A stretch of DNA of 64,000 nt from Oceanibium sediminis (GCF_003265325.1 NZ_QGNX01000001.1:186001-250000), one strand, 5' to 3'; shown: positions 25,548 to 35,269, numbered from the stretch's first letter. The notes: generated by a model from the letters alone, not told the origin. Numbers and translations are program-made.

Positions 25548-26137
25548 TCGGGCAGTTCCGCCGCCTCGATCATGGGAAAGAAGGCCCCGTTCGAGCGCAC
25601 GCCGAACCACTCCACCCCGTCCACGTCGCGGTGCTCTCCGATTTCCACCAGGCGGTAGAAGCTCTTGCGGTCGATCAGCGCTTCGAGGTTACGGCGCACC
25701 AGCACGTAGGGGCGCGGCGTGCCATCGGCGGCGCGTTCCACCCGGATCGGGAACTCCGGCCCGGCGGCGACGCGGTCGTCCACATGGGTCACGAAGGTGA
25801 TCACCTGCTCAGCACCTTCGCCCGTCACCTCGAAATCGACGGCGACGAAGGGCGCGTCATCCACGGTGATTCCCACCTTTTCCACCGGGGTGACGAGGAA
25901 ATAGTCGTCGCCTTCTCGCTTCAGGATCGACGAAAACAGCTTGACCAGCGGTTTGCGCCCGATCGGCGTGCCAAGGTAGAACCACGTCCCGTCCGCGGCG
26001 ATCCGCATGTCGAGGTCGCCACAGAACGGCGGGTTCCACAGATGCACCGGCGGCGGCCCCTTTTTACCCGCCGCGCGGGCGGATGCGGCGATCCCTTCGG
26101 CCGAGGGGATCACATTCGTCTCAGGTCGCTCCGCCAT
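25544..26137 (-). CDS. DUF1285 family protein
   Basis: A 197-residue protein of family DUF1285, recognised by GDLDMRIAADGTWFYLGTPIGRKPLVKLFSSILKREGDD, cited here only to place it at about residues 39-77, and by PYVLVRRNLEALIDRKSFYRLVEIG. It looks soluble and lacks a signal peptide. The function of the family is unknown. It overlaps the sulfotransferase gene (ATGA) and is divergent from the MoxR operon, with which it shares a 120-nt promoter region. Confidence 0.85.
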   Translation of the reverse strand: MAERPETNVIPSAEGIAASARAAGKKGPPPVHLWNPPFCGDLDMRIAADGTWFYLGTPIGRKPLVKLFSSILKREGDDYFLVTPVEKVGITVDDAPFVAVDFEVTGEGAEQVITFVTHVDDRVAAGPEFPIRVERAADGTPRPYVLVRRNLEALIDRKSFYRLVEIGEHRDVDGVEWFGVRSNGAFFPMIEAAELPE

Positions 26138-26257
26138 TGTTGCCCTTTCCCTGTATCACGTTACTTTCCTATGCATGGCTTCAAGTATAGGCGCCAGACC
26201 CCGAGTTGCCACGCCCCGGACGCGATGCCGGAACCAGCCGAAAGGATTGAACGCGAC

Positions 26258-27280
26258 ATGAGCGACCAGAGCCAGCCCGCAGGGCCCGACATGATTGCCG
26301 AGATGGAAAGCGTTGCCGCCACGCTCGCGCGGGCGCGTGACATGGTGGGGCGCCGGGTGATCGGGCAGGAAAAGGTCGTGGAACTGACGATCAACGCGAT
26401 CCTGTGCGGCGGCCATGCGTTGCTGGTCGGCGCGCCGGGACTGGCCAAGACGCGGCTGGTCGACTCGCTGGGCACGGTGCTGGGGCTGGATGCGAACCGG
26501 GTGCAGTTCACGCCGGACCTGATGCCCTCCGACATCCTCGGGGCGGAGGTGCTGGAGACCGGCCCGGACGGGTCGCGCACGTTCAAGTTCATCGAGGGGC
26601 CGGTGTTCTGCCAGCTTCTGATGGCGGATGAGATCAACCGCGCCAGCCCCCGGACACAATCCGCGCTGTTGCAGGCGATGCAGGAAAAGAAGGTGACGAT
26701 CGCGGGCCAGGAACGCCCGCTGGATCGCCCGTTCCACGTGCTCGCCACCCAAAACCCGATCGAGCAGGAAGGCACCTATCCCCTGCCCGAGGCGCAGCTG
26801 GACCGTTTCCTGTTGCAGATCGACGTGGATTACCCGGATCGCGCGGCGGAGCGTGACATCCTGCTCGCCACCACGGGGACCGAGGATTTCCAGGCCGAGG
26901 CTGTCTTCGATGCCGCCGGGCTGATCGCCGCACAGCAGTTGATCCGCCGGATGCCGGTGGGTGAAAGCGTGGTCGAGGCGATCCTGACCCTCGTGCGCTC
27001 GGCCCGGCCTGGCACCGCGGAGGCCAGCCCGCTGGTGGCCGAGGATGTCGCCTGGGGCCCCGGCCCGCGTGCCGCGCAGGCGCTGATGCTGGCGGTGCGC
27101 GCCCGCGCGCTGATGGACGGGCGGCTGGCCCCCTCACCCGATGACGTGGCCGCGCTGGCGCATCCGATCCTTGTACACCGCATGGCGCTGAGCTTCGCGG
27201 CGCGCGCCGCCGGCAAGACCCTCGACGGGCTGATCGCCGGGCTGGTGGAAAGCGTCCTGAAGACGGACATCGCCGCGTGA
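26258..27280 (+). CDS. MoxR-family AAA+ ATPase
   Basis: A 340-residue AAA+ chaperone-like ATPase. Walker A is GAPGLAKT (58-65), Walker B LMADEINRA with the ASPRTQSALLQAMQE sequence of MoxR proteins, and FHVLATQNPIEQEGTYPLPEAQ follows. MoxR ATPases act with von Willebrand factor-type partners to assemble or activate other proteins. Start ATG 26258 follows AAAGGA. The stop overlaps the DUF58 start (GTGA). It is the first gene of a four-gene operon. Confidence 0.92.
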   Translation: MSDQSQPAGPDMIAEMESVAATLARARDMVGRRVIGQEKVVELTINAILCGGHALLVGAPGLAKTRLVDSLGTVLGLDANRVQFTPDLMPSDILGAEVLETGPDGSRTFKFIEGPVFCQLLMADEINRASPRTQSALLQAMQEKKVTIAGQERPLDRPFHVLATQNPIEQEGTYPLPEAQLDRFLLQIDVDYPDRAAERDILLATTGTEDFQAEAVFDAAGLIAAQQLIRRMPVGESVVEAILTLVRSARPGTAEASPLVAEDVAWGPGPRAAQALMLAVRARALMDGRLAPSPDDVAALAHPILVHRMALSFAARAAGKTLDGLIAGLVESVLKTDIAA

Positions 27281-28182
27281 GCCAGTCCCCCGCCGATAAG
27301 ATCAGCGCCGCGGTCGGCCTAAGGGGCGATGCGGAAAAGGTCGGCGGCTCGCTTCCGCCCCTACTGGCCGAGGCGGAGCGTCTGGCGATGACCGTCGCCT
27401 TCGGGGTGCACGGCCGCCGCCGCGCGGGGATAGGCGAAAGTTTCTGGCAATACCGCCGCGCGATGCCCGGCGACGTGATGACGGCGGTGGACTGGCGCCG
27501 CTCAGGCCGGTCGGACACGCTTTATATCCGCGAAAAGGAATGGGAGGCGGCGCAGACCGTCTCCATCTGGGCGGATGACGCGCAGTCGATGGACTACCGG
27601 GGCGAGCGCGCGCCGCGCACCAAGCGCGAACGCGCGCAGCTTCTGGCGCTGGCGCTGGCGGTGCTGCTGGTCAAGGCGGGCGAGCGGGTGTCGCTGCTCG
27701 GCACCGACGCCGCGCAACCGCGTACCGGGGAAACCCAGCTGCGCCGCATCGCCATGGCCCTGGCGGACCAGCGCGACGGCCGCCCCGACTACGGCGCGCC
27801 GCCCCGCGCGCGGTTCGCCGCCAGCGGCAAGGCGGTGTTCCTGTCGGACTTCATGGGCACGCGGGAGGACGTTTTCCCCGCCCTCGCCCATGCGGCCGAG
27901 CGCAATGTCTCAGGGTGTTACATGCAGATCGTCGACGACACGGAGGAGACGTTCCCCTTCGACGGGCGCACCATCTTCCGCTCCATCGGCGGCAGCGTGG
28001 AGTTCGAGACGGACCGCGCCCGCGCCCTGCGCGACGCCTACCAGTCCCGGCTGGCCGAGCGGCGCGCCGCCCTGCGCGCCGCGACCCGCGCGACAGGGTG
28101 GCAGTTCACCGTGCACCACACCTCGGAAAGCCCGCGCAAGGCGCTGCTGTGGCTCTACATGGCGATCGGGGGGCAGGCCTGA
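27277..28182 (+). CDS. DUF58 domain protein
   Basis: A 301-residue protein with the DUF58 pattern RRAMPGDVMTAVDWRRSGRSDTLYIREKEWE and a vWA-like core (TVSIWADDAQSMDY). DUF58 proteins are standard partners of MoxR ATPases. It starts with GTG inside the moxR stop and ends in TGATG with the next gene, so translation is coupled on both sides. No transmembrane segment is evident, so it should work in the cytoplasm or at the inner face of the membrane. Confidence 0.9.
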   Translation: MSQSPADKISAAVGLRGDAEKVGGSLPPLLAEAERLAMTVAFGVHGRRRAGIGESFWQYRRAMPGDVMTAVDWRRSGRSDTLYIREKEWEAAQTVSIWADDAQSMDYRGERAPRTKRERAQLLALALAVLLVKAGERVSLLGTDAAQPRTGETQLRRIAMALADQRDGRPDYGAPPRARFAASGKAVFLSDFMGTREDVFPALAHAAERNVSGCYMQIVDDTEETFPFDGRTIFRSIGGSVEFETDRARALRDAYQSRLAERRAALRAATRATGWQFTVHHTSESPRKALLWLYMAIGGQA

Positions 28183-30986
28183 TGCTGTCCTTCGCCGGGA
28201 TCTCGTTCCTCGTGCCCTGGCTGCTGGCCGGGCTGGTGCTGCTGCCGGTCCTGTGGTGGCTGCTGCGCGCGGTGCCCCCGGCCCCGGCCCGGCGGGCCTT
28301 TCCCGGCGTGCGCCTGCTTCTTGGCCTGCAAGACCCCGAGCGGATGCCCGAGCGCACGCCCTGGTGGCTGCTGGCGCTCAGGATCGGCGCGCTGGGTGCT
28401 GCGATCGTCGCCTTCGCGGAACCCGTGCTCAACCCCGAGGCCCGCAGCGACAGCAACCGCCCGCTGCTCGTCCTGTTCGACGGCGGCTGGGCCAGCGCCC
28501 CTGACTGGGCCGCGCGCACCGCGCGGGCCGAAGTGGCGCTGGAAAGCGCCGCGCGCGACGGGCGGCCCGCGGCGGTGATGTCCCTGAGCGCGCCGCTGCC
28601 GGGTGACGCGCGGCTCGCCTTTCGCGATGCGGCCGACTGGGTGACCCGCCTGCCCGGCATCGCGCCGCAGCCCTGGGCCCCGGACCGGGACGGCTTCGCC
28701 GATTGGCTCGACGGGGCCGAGGGGGCCGACAGTTTCGACACGCTCTGGCTAAGCGACGGGCTGGCCAGTGACGCCGACGCCGCCTTCATTGAAGCGCTCG
28801 GCGCGGCGGGCGACGTGACGGTGGTCCGCGCCCCGGCGGCAGCGCTCGCCCTTGGCGCGCCACGTTTTGCCGACGGGGCGATCCGCACAGACGTTCTGCG
28901 CAGCGTGACCGGCGCCGCCCCCTCTGTCGAGGTGAACGCCATCGGCCCCGACCCGCTGGGGATCGAGCGTATCCTCGGCTCCACCCGCGATGTCTTTGAC
29001 ATGGAGGATGGCGCGAGCAAAGAGGTGGCGCTGGACCTGCCGGTGGAACTGCGCAACCGCGTCTCGCGCCTGGTGATCGGCGATGGCCGCTCCGCCGGGG
29101 CGGTGGCGCTGTCTGACGACGGGCTGAAGCGGCGCAAGGTCGGCCTGCTTGCGGGTGGCGACGCGGGCGAGGCGCAGCGCCTGGTCGACCCGCTGCACTA
29201 CCTGCGCAGCGCGCTGGAGACGAGCGCCGACCTGATCGAGGCGCCGCTGTCCGACCTGCTGGCCACCGCGCCCGACGTTATCATCCTGGCCGATGTCGGC
29301 ACCATCGCCGCCACGGAAGCCGAGGCGCTGCTCGCCTGGGTCGAAAAGGGCGGCATGCTGGTGCGCTTCGCCGGACCACGCCTCGCCGCTTCGGGCGAGG
29401 GGCAGTTGGAGGAAGACCCCCTGCTGCCGGTACGCCTGCGCGCCGGCGGGCGCACCGTGGGCGGGGCCATGTCCTGGGGCGCGCCGAAAGCCCTGCGCGA
29501 ATTTGCCGACACCAGCCCCTTCTTCGGCCTGACCCCGCCCGAGGAAGTCTCGGTAACGAGCCAGGTCATGGCCCAGCCGGACCCCAGCCTGCCCGAACGC
29601 GTGATGGCCGCGCTTGAGGATGGCACCCCGCTGGTCACCGGGCGCAGCCAGGGCGACGGGCGCGTCGTTCTGTTCCACGTCACCGCCAACGCGGAATGGT
29701 CCAGCCTGCCCCTGTCCGGCCTGTTCGTGGACATGCTCGAACGCCTGGCGGTCAGCGCCCGGGTCGCCCGCCCCGCCGCAGACGAGCTTGAGGGGCAGAC
29801 CTGGTCCCCCGTCGCGGTGATGGACGGTTTCGGCACCCTTGGCGATCCCGGCCTGCTGTCGGGCGTCGACGGCGCGCGCCTGATCGAGGAACGCCCCTCG
29901 GCCGAGATGCCGCCGGGCATCTACGAGGCATCGGGCCGCCGCGTTGCCGTGAACCTGTTCCGCGAGGGCGACAGCATCGCGCCACTGGCCGACCTGCCCG
30001 CCGATTTCGTGCAGGAGGGGATGACCGTCGCCCCCGAAACCCCGTTCAAGCCCTGGCTTCTGACGGCGGCGCTGCTGCTCCTGGCGATCGATATCCTCGC
30101 CACGCTGTGGCTGTCCGGGCGGCTGCGGGGGCCCCGGCTGGCCAGCTCGGGAACGGCGGCGGCGCTGATCCTTGCGGCGGGACTGAGCGCGACGATGCCC
30201 GCCCCCGCCCGCGCGCAATCCGACCAGGATGATGCGCTGGCGCTATACGCGACGACCGAAACCGTGCTCGCCTATGTGGTGACCGGGGACGCGCGGGTGG
30301 ACAGCGCCTCGGAAGCCGGGCTGAGCGGCCTCAGCCGCGTGTTGAACCGGCGCACCGCCATCGAGCCGGTGGAGCCCGTGGCCGTGAACCTGGAGACCGA
30401 CGAACTGGCCTTCTTCCCCTTCCTCTACTGGCCCGTCAGCGAGGTACAGCAAATCCCCTCCGAGGCGGCCTATGCAAGGCTGAACCAGTACCTGCGCTCC
30501 GGCGGGATGATCCTGTTCGACACCCGCGACGCCAACCTCGGCGGGCGGCTCGGCGCGGGCACCGCGAACGGGCGCATGTTGCAACGGCTGGCGGCGAAGC
30601 TCGATATCCCGCCCCTGGAACCAGCGCCCGAGGATCACGTGCTGACGCGCACCTTCTACCTGTTGCAGGACTTTCCGGGCCGCTTTTCCACCGGTGACAT
30701 CTGGGTCGAGGCCGCGCCAGAGGTCGAAACCATCGAAGGCATGCCCTTTCGCAACCTCAACGACGGGGTGACGCCGGTGGTGATCGGCGCGAACGACTGG
30801 GCCGCGGCCTGGGCGATGGACGCGCAGGGCAACCCGATGTTTCCCGTCGGGCGCGGCTCTGCCGGGGCGCAACAACGCGAAATGGCGTTCCGCTTCGGGG
30901 TGAACCTGATCATGCACGTGATGACCGGGAACTATAAGTCCGACCAGGTGCATGTGCCCGCGCTGCTGGAAAGATTGGGGAACTGA
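28182..30986 (+). CDS. BatA-like / DUF4159 membrane protein
   Basis: A 934-residue membrane protein. The first 80 residues are the BatA-type N-terminal domain with two hydrophobic helices (FLVPWLLAGLVLLPVLWWLL and a second near 60-80). A large extracytoplasmic region follows, another transmembrane helix near residue 625-645, and a C-terminal DUF4159 domain (about 690-920, FLYWPVSEVQQIPSEAAYARL, GGMILFDTRDANLGG). DUF4159 resembles glutamine amidotransferase-like folds. Start and stop overlap the neighbours by TGATG. Likely forms a membrane complex with MoxR and DUF58. Confidence 0.86.
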   Translation: MLSFAGISFLVPWLLAGLVLLPVLWWLLRAVPPAPARRAFPGVRLLLGLQDPERMPERTPWWLLALRIGALGAAIVAFAEPVLNPEARSDSNRPLLVLFDGGWASAPDWAARTARAEVALESAARDGRPAAVMSLSAPLPGDARLAFRDAADWVTRLPGIAPQPWAPDRDGFADWLDGAEGADSFDTLWLSDGLASDADAAFIEALGAAGDVTVVRAPAAALALGAPRFADGAIRTDVLRSVTGAAPSVEVNAIGPDPLGIERILGSTRDVFDMEDGASKEVALDLPVELRNRVSRLVIGDGRSAGAVALSDDGLKRRKVGLLAGGDAGEAQRLVDPLHYLRSALETSADLIEAPLSDLLATAPDVIILADVGTIAATEAEALLAWVEKGGMLVRFAGPRLAASGEGQLEEDPLLPVRLRAGGRTVGGAMSWGAPKALREFADTSPFFGLTPPEEVSVTSQVMAQPDPSLPERVMAALEDGTPLVTGRSQGDGRVVLFHVTANAEWSSLPLSGLFVDMLERLAVSARVARPAADELEGQTWSPVAVMDGFGTLGDPGLLSGVDGARLIEERPSAEMPPGIYEASGRRVAVNLFREGDSIAPLADLPADFVQEGMTVAPETPFKPWLLTAALLLLAIDILATLWLSGRLRGPRLASSGTAAALILAAGLSATMPAPARAQSDQDDALALYATTETVLAYVVTGDARVDSASEAGLSGLSRVLNRRTAIEPVEPVAVNLETDELAFFPFLYWPVSEVQQIPSEAAYARLNQYLRSGGMILFDTRDANLGGRLGAGTANGRMLQRLAAKLDIPPLEPAPEDHVLTRTFYLLQDFPGRFSTGDIWVEAAPEVETIEGMPFRNLNDGVTPVVIGANDWAAAWAMDAQGNPMFPVGRGSAGAQQREMAFRFGVNLIMHVMTGNYKSDQVHVPALLERLGN

Positions 30987-33097
30987 TGGAAAGCACGATC
31001 TCTTTCGCGCCCCTTGTTCCGCTGCCGGTGCTGGCGGCGCTGGCAATCTTGAGCCTTCTGCTGATCGGCTTCGCGGTGTGGCGCGGGCTAGCGGGCTGGT
31101 GGCTGCGGGGCCTTGCCGCGCTGGTGCTGCTCGGCGCGCTGGCCGACCCGTCCTGGCGCGAGGAGGATCGCGCCTACCTGCCCGACATCGCCTTTGTCGT
31201 CACCGACGCGACGGCCAGCCAGGGGATCGACATCCGCCCCGACCAGATGGCGCGCCTGCAACCGGAGCTGGACGCGGAACTCTCGGCCTTGGCGGCGGCC
31301 AGCGCCACCGGCGGGGGCCTGGAGGTGCGCCGCATCGAGGTCACCGACGCCAACACCGCCGCCGGCCAGTCCCAGCCCGGCACCCGCCTGATGAGCGCCC
31401 TTGCGGAGGCGGCGGCGGAAGTCTCCGACGACCGGATCGCCGGGGCGATCCTGCTGACCGACGGGCAGATCCACGACCCGGAGGTGCTGGACAGCTTCCC
31501 CGCCCCCGTCCACGTCATCCTGACCGGGCGCACGGACGAGTGGGACCGCCGCCTTGTCGTGGAAACCGCGCCCGCCTTCGCCATCGTGGGCGAGCCGGTG
31601 GAACTGCGCCTGAAGGTGGAAACCATCGGCACCGCCCCGGCGGACCTGCCGAGGCAGACACCGGTGCTGATCTCCGTCAACGGGGAGGATCCACAAGTCT
31701 TCGACATCGCGACCGACGAAAGCCAGCGCCTGCCGCTTATGCTGGAGCGGGGCGGGCTGAACGTGCTGCAGATCACCGTGCCGTCGCGGGACGGCGAACT
31801 GACGGAGCGCAACAATGCCGCCATCGTCACCATCAACGGCATCCGCGACCGGCTGCGCGTTCTGCTCGTCTCGGGCGAGCCCTACGCGGGCGAGCGGACA
31901 TGGCGCAACTTGCTGAAATCCGACGCCGCCGTGGACCTGGTGCATTTCACCATCCTGCGCCCGCCCGAGAAGCAGGACGGGGTGCCGGTGTTCGAGTTGT
32001 CCCTGATCGCCTTCCCGACTCGTGAGCTGTTCATGGACAAGGTGGACGAGTTCGACCTGATCATCTTCGACCGCTACCGGCGGCGGGGGGTGCTGCCCTC
32101 GCTCTATATCGAGAATATCGCGCGCTACGTGCGTGAGGGGGGCGCGGTGCTCGTCGCCTCGGGGCCCGCCTTCGCCGGGGCGGAAAGCCTGTCCCGCACG
32201 CCCCTGCGCGAGGTGCTGCCCGCCACCGCCACCGCCCGCGTGATCGAGGAAGGCTACGTGCCCCGCGTGTCCGAGATCGGCACGCGCCACCCGGTCACCA
32301 ACGGCTTGCAAGCCTTCGCCCCGCGCCCGGCGGCCGAGGACGGCACGCCAGGCTGGGGGCGCTGGTTCCGGCTGATCGAGATGGACCAGATCTCCGGCAA
32401 CGCGGTGATGGAGGGGCCGGAGGGCCGCCCGCTGCTGGTGCTGGACCGCCCCGGCCAGGGGCGGATAGCGATGCTCGCCTCGGACCACGCCTGGCTCTGG
32501 TCACGCGGGTATGAGGGGGGCGGGCCGCAGCAGGAACTGCTGCGCCGCCTGGCGCATTGGTTGATGCAGGAACCCGAACTGGAAGAGGAAGTGCTGGTCG
32601 CCACGCCCGACGGCGCCGAGGTCACCGTCACCCGCCGCACCCTGCGCGAAAGCGTCGGGGACGTGACCATCACCAGCCCCTCGGGGACCGTGCAGGTCCT
32701 GCCGCTGACCGAAACAGGGCCGGGCCAGTTCGAAGCCCGCTTCGCCGCCGCCGAGAACGGCATCTATCGCCTGAGCGACGGCGTGGCCGAGACGGTCACC
32801 GCCGTCGGCCCCGCCGCGCCGAAGGAGTTCGAGAACCCGGTCTCGGACGCCGCACCGCTGACGCCGATCGCGGAAGCGACGGACGGCGGCATCCTGCGGG
32901 TCGCCAGCATCGGCACACCGGACCTGCGCCGGGTGCGCGAGGGGCGCACCGCCTCAGGGCGCAACTGGCTGGGGCTGGTGCAGCGCAACGCCTATGACGT
33001 GCGCGACATCCGCCTGTCCCCCTTTGCGCCGGGCTGGGTGTTCCTGCTGATCGCGGGCGGCCTGGTCTTCGCCGCCTGGCGGATCGAGGGACGCTGA
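30986..33097 (+). CDS. Large membrane protein of the MoxR operon
   Basis: A 703-residue membrane protein with two N-terminal helices (about 8-55), a large periplasmic part and a C-terminal helix near 683-698, an RIEGR end. The central region carries a vWA-like or amidotransferase-like core (DIAFVVTDATASQGIDI, GAILLTDGQIHD, LLVSGEPYAGERTWRNLL, YVREGGAVLVASGPAF), a type regularly found after BatA-DUF4159 genes in Rhodobacterales. It is the last gene of the operon. No enzyme activity can be assigned. Confidence 0.78.
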   Translation: MESTISFAPLVPLPVLAALAILSLLLIGFAVWRGLAGWWLRGLAALVLLGALADPSWREEDRAYLPDIAFVVTDATASQGIDIRPDQMARLQPELDAELSALAAASATGGGLEVRRIEVTDANTAAGQSQPGTRLMSALAEAAAEVSDDRIAGAILLTDGQIHDPEVLDSFPAPVHVILTGRTDEWDRRLVVETAPAFAIVGEPVELRLKVETIGTAPADLPRQTPVLISVNGEDPQVFDIATDESQRLPLMLERGGLNVLQITVPSRDGELTERNNAAIVTINGIRDRLRVLLVSGEPYAGERTWRNLLKSDAAVDLVHFTILRPPEKQDGVPVFELSLIAFPTRELFMDKVDEFDLIIFDRYRRRGVLPSLYIENIARYVREGGAVLVASGPAFAGAESLSRTPLREVLPATATARVIEEGYVPRVSEIGTRHPVTNGLQAFAPRPAAEDGTPGWGRWFRLIEMDQISGNAVMEGPEGRPLLVLDRPGQGRIAMLASDHAWLWSRGYEGGGPQQELLRRLAHWLMQEPELEEEVLVATPDGAEVTVTRRTLRESVGDVTITSPSGTVQVLPLTETGPGQFEARFAAAENGIYRLSDGVAETVTAVGPAAPKEFENPVSDAAPLTPIAEATDGGILRVASIGTPDLRRVREGRTASGRNWLGLVQRNAYDVRDIRLSPFAPGWVFLLIAGGLVFAAWRIEGR

Positions 33098-33180
33098 GGG
33101 AGGGCTCCCGCCCCGCCGGTCCCATCGCTGGCGCGATGGACCCGGCGCGTTGGGCCGCGCCCCTTCGGGGTGGAATTCTT

Positions 33181-33205
33181 GCCTCCGGCGGGGATATTTG
33201 GGGAC
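33181..33205 (+). repeat. Dispersed 25-bp repeat, copy 1
   Basis: GCCTCCGGCGGGGATATTTG followed by GGGAC, identical over 25 bp to the inverted copy at 50165-50189; similarity continues a few bases beyond. It lies in the 3' gap between the convergent MoxR-operon end and the SH3 gene. Confidence 0.8.
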
Positions 33206-33215
33206 CTTGGAGCGG

Positions 33216-33719
33216 TCAGTCGCGGATTTCGTCGTCCCGTACGCCCCAGAGGGCGGTTTTGGGAGCCCAGCCGCCGACGCCGCCGGAGGTGATCTCGCAC
33301 CAGGCGGGGGCGCAGTCGCCGAGGCGCGCGATGGCCCCCGCCTCGGCCCGTGCGACGACGCGGTCCTGGGGGTCGGGGGAATCATGCAGGGTGGTGTCGG
33401 CCGTGATCTGCACGTAGCGCGCGCCCGACAGCAGCGAGTAGTGGACCCAGCCGCCCGCCCCCTCGATATCGCGGATGCGCCGCCAGTGGCCGTATTCGGC
33501 TGTGATCTCCACCGGCAGGTTGCGGTGCTGGAACACCCAGTCGATCCGGTGCGTCAGGCCCGGGCCGCGGCGCACGTTCGCCTCGCCCGTCTTGATCGAG
33601 ACATAGCGGGGCAGCGGCAGGTTCGTGACCGGCCCGCGCTGTTCCTCGGCCATGGCGCCGGGTGGCAGCGCGGCGGTGACGGCTGCCAGCATCGATATGG
33701 CAATCAGGGCCTTGCGCAT
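33216..33719 (-). CDS. Secreted SH3-domain protein
   Basis: A 167-residue exported protein: signal peptide (about 1-24, ending AMAEE), then two bacterial SH3-like repeats (YVSIKTGEANVRRGPGLTHRIDWVF and YVQITADTTLHDSPDPQDRVVARAEAG, each over the length limit only when extended further). Bacterial SH3 domains bind peptidoglycan or other cell-wall parts. It is convergent with the MoxR operon and divergent from the dehydrogenase gene. The stop lies a few bases from the 25-bp repeat. Confidence 0.86.
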   Translation of the reverse strand: MRKALIAISMLAAVTAALPPGAMAEEQRGPVTNLPLPRYVSIKTGEANVRRGPGLTHRIDWVFQHRNLPVEITAEYGHWRRIRDIEGAGGWVHYSLLSGARYVQITADTTLHDSPDPQDRVVARAEAGAIARLGDCAPAWCEITSGGVGGWAPKTALWGVRDDEIRD

Positions 33720-33820
33720 TTACCTGCCTCACTGGCGACCGGGGGTTTCTCGGATCGACCCCTCGTGTCATAACGAAAGAATATTACAACTATGCGGGCA
33801 CAGGAAGGAACGGCTTCAGA

Positions 33821-34807
33821 ATGACGGCTGCAAAATTGAAAGTGATTGTGACCCGAAAGCTACCCGAACCGGTAGAGACGCGGCTGCATGAGCTGTTCGA
33901 CACGGAATTGAACGAGTCGGACACCCCCTTCAGCCGCGAGGCGCTGGCCGAGGCGATGAGCCGCGCCGACGTGCTGGTGCCGACGCTGACGGATCGCATC
34001 GACGCGGGCCTGCTGAGCCAGGCGGGCGAGCGGCTGAAGCTGGTGGCCAATTACGGCGCGGGGTTCGATCATATCGACGTGTCGACCGCGCTGAGCCGGG
34101 GCATCATGGTGACCAACACCCCCGGCGTGCTGGCCGAGGATACCGCCGACATGACCATGGCGCTGATCCTAGCCGTGCCGCGCCGCCTGAAGGAGGGCGC
34201 GGAGCTGATGCAGTCGGGCGACTGGGCCGGCTGGTCGCCCACCGCGCTGATGGGGCACCGGATCGGCGGCAAGCGGCTGGGCATCCTGGGCATGGGCCGG
34301 ATCGGCCAGGCGGTGGCGCGGCGGGCCAAGGCTTTCGGGATGCAGATCCATTATCACAACCGCCGCCGCCTGCGTGAGGAGACGGAGGACGCGCTGGAGG
34401 CGACCTGGTGGGAAAGCCTCGACCAGATGCTGGCCCGGGTCGATGTGCTGAGCGTGAACGCGCCGCACACGCCCTCGACCTTTCATCTGCTGAACGCGCG
34501 GCGGCTGAAGCTGATGAAGCCCACCGCCTACGTGGTCAACACGTCGCGCGGCGAGGTGATCGATGAGAACGCCCTGACCCGGCAGTTGCGCTCCGGCGAC
34601 CTGGCGGGCGCGGGGCTGGACGTATTCGAGCAGGGGCACCAGGTGAACCCCCGCCTGCGCGCGCTGCCGAACGTGCTGTTGTTGCCGCACATGGGTTCCG
34701 CCACGGTGGAGGGCCGGCTGGAGATGGGCGAGAAGGTCATCATCAACATCAAGACCTTCGCCGACGGCCATCGCCCGCCCGACCAGGTCGTGCCCTCGAT
34801 GCTGTAG
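33821..34807 (+). CDS. D-2-hydroxyacid dehydrogenase (glyoxylate reductase-like)
   Basis: A 328-residue NAD(P)-dependent dehydrogenase. The Rossmann loop is GILGMGRIGQAVARR, the substrate-binding arginine lies in NTSRGEVIDE, and the catalytic histidine in LLLPHMGSAT; the paired glutamate lies in the preceding VFEQGH region. It is close to GyaR-type glyoxylate/hydroxypyruvate reductases, and could recycle the glyoxylate made by GlcDEF, although it is 20 kb away. The start follows GGAAGGAACGGC. Stops before a hairpin. Confidence 0.88.
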   Translation: MTAAKLKVIVTRKLPEPVETRLHELFDTELNESDTPFSREALAEAMSRADVLVPTLTDRIDAGLLSQAGERLKLVANYGAGFDHIDVSTALSRGIMVTNTPGVLAEDTADMTMALILAVPRRLKEGAELMQSGDWAGWSPTALMGHRIGGKRLGILGMGRIGQAVARRAKAFGMQIHYHNRRRLREETEDALEATWWESLDQMLARVDVLSVNAPHTPSTFHLLNARRLKLMKPTAYVVNTSRGEVIDENALTRQLRSGDLAGAGLDVFEQGHQVNPRLRALPNVLLLPHMGSATVEGRLEMGEKVIINIKTFADGHRPPDQVVPSML

Positions 34808-34866
34808 CGCGCCGCCCCCCGGCACCCCCGTCATATTCATGCCGCGATGCGGGATTAGGGCGGGGT

Positions 34867-34886
34867 ATCCGGGCCGATGCCCGGAT
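34867..34886 (+). terminator. Hairpin after the hydroxyacid dehydrogenase
   Basis: ATCCGGGC (34867-34874) and GCCCGGAT (34879-34886) form an 8-bp stem with a 4-nt loop, 60 nt after the stop. No clear U-run follows. Confidence 0.4.
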
Positions 34887-34942
34887 GTGTAACGGTGTAA
34901 TCGGGGTATGTTGCGTGCGTGGACATCGGCGAGGCGGAAGCC

Positions 34943-35269
34943 ATGCTTGACTGGCTGTGGAACTGGCCGCCGATGGCCGTGGTCCAGGGATGGGTGGACG
35001 CCACCCGCGCCTGGGTGGACCCGATCTGGCTGATCGCGGGGCTTTTGCTGGTGGCGCTGTTCACCATCGCCCGCCTGAACCGCGCCCCGACCGAGCGGGA
35101 CGTGGGCACGCAGGGCGCGCATTACCTCGGTAACATCGATCCCAAGAAGCTGCCGGGCATGTTGAACCTGCCCCGGCGCAAGCGTCTGAAATCCCGCGCG
35201 GAAATGGAAAAGGCGATCCGCAAGGGGGCCGAGAGGCGACGGCTGGCGGAGGAGCGGGAGAAGCGCTGA
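34943..35269 (+). CDS. Small single-pass membrane protein, unknown
   Basis: A 108-residue protein I do not recognise. After a tryptophan-rich start (MLDWLWNWPP) one transmembrane helix (about residues 29-46) is followed by a soluble, strongly basic C-terminal part (NLPRRKRLKSRAEMEKAIRKGAERRR). ATG 34943 is preceded by GAGGCGGAAGCC; GTG 34919 is a longer alternative. It converges on moeB with a 6-nt gap. The sequence does not suggest a catalytic role. Confidence 0.6.
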   Translation: MLDWLWNWPPMAVVQGWVDATRAWVDPIWLIAGLLLVALFTIARLNRAPTERDVGTQGAHYLGNIDPKKLPGMLNLPRRKRLKSRAEMEKAIRKGAERRRLAEEREKR

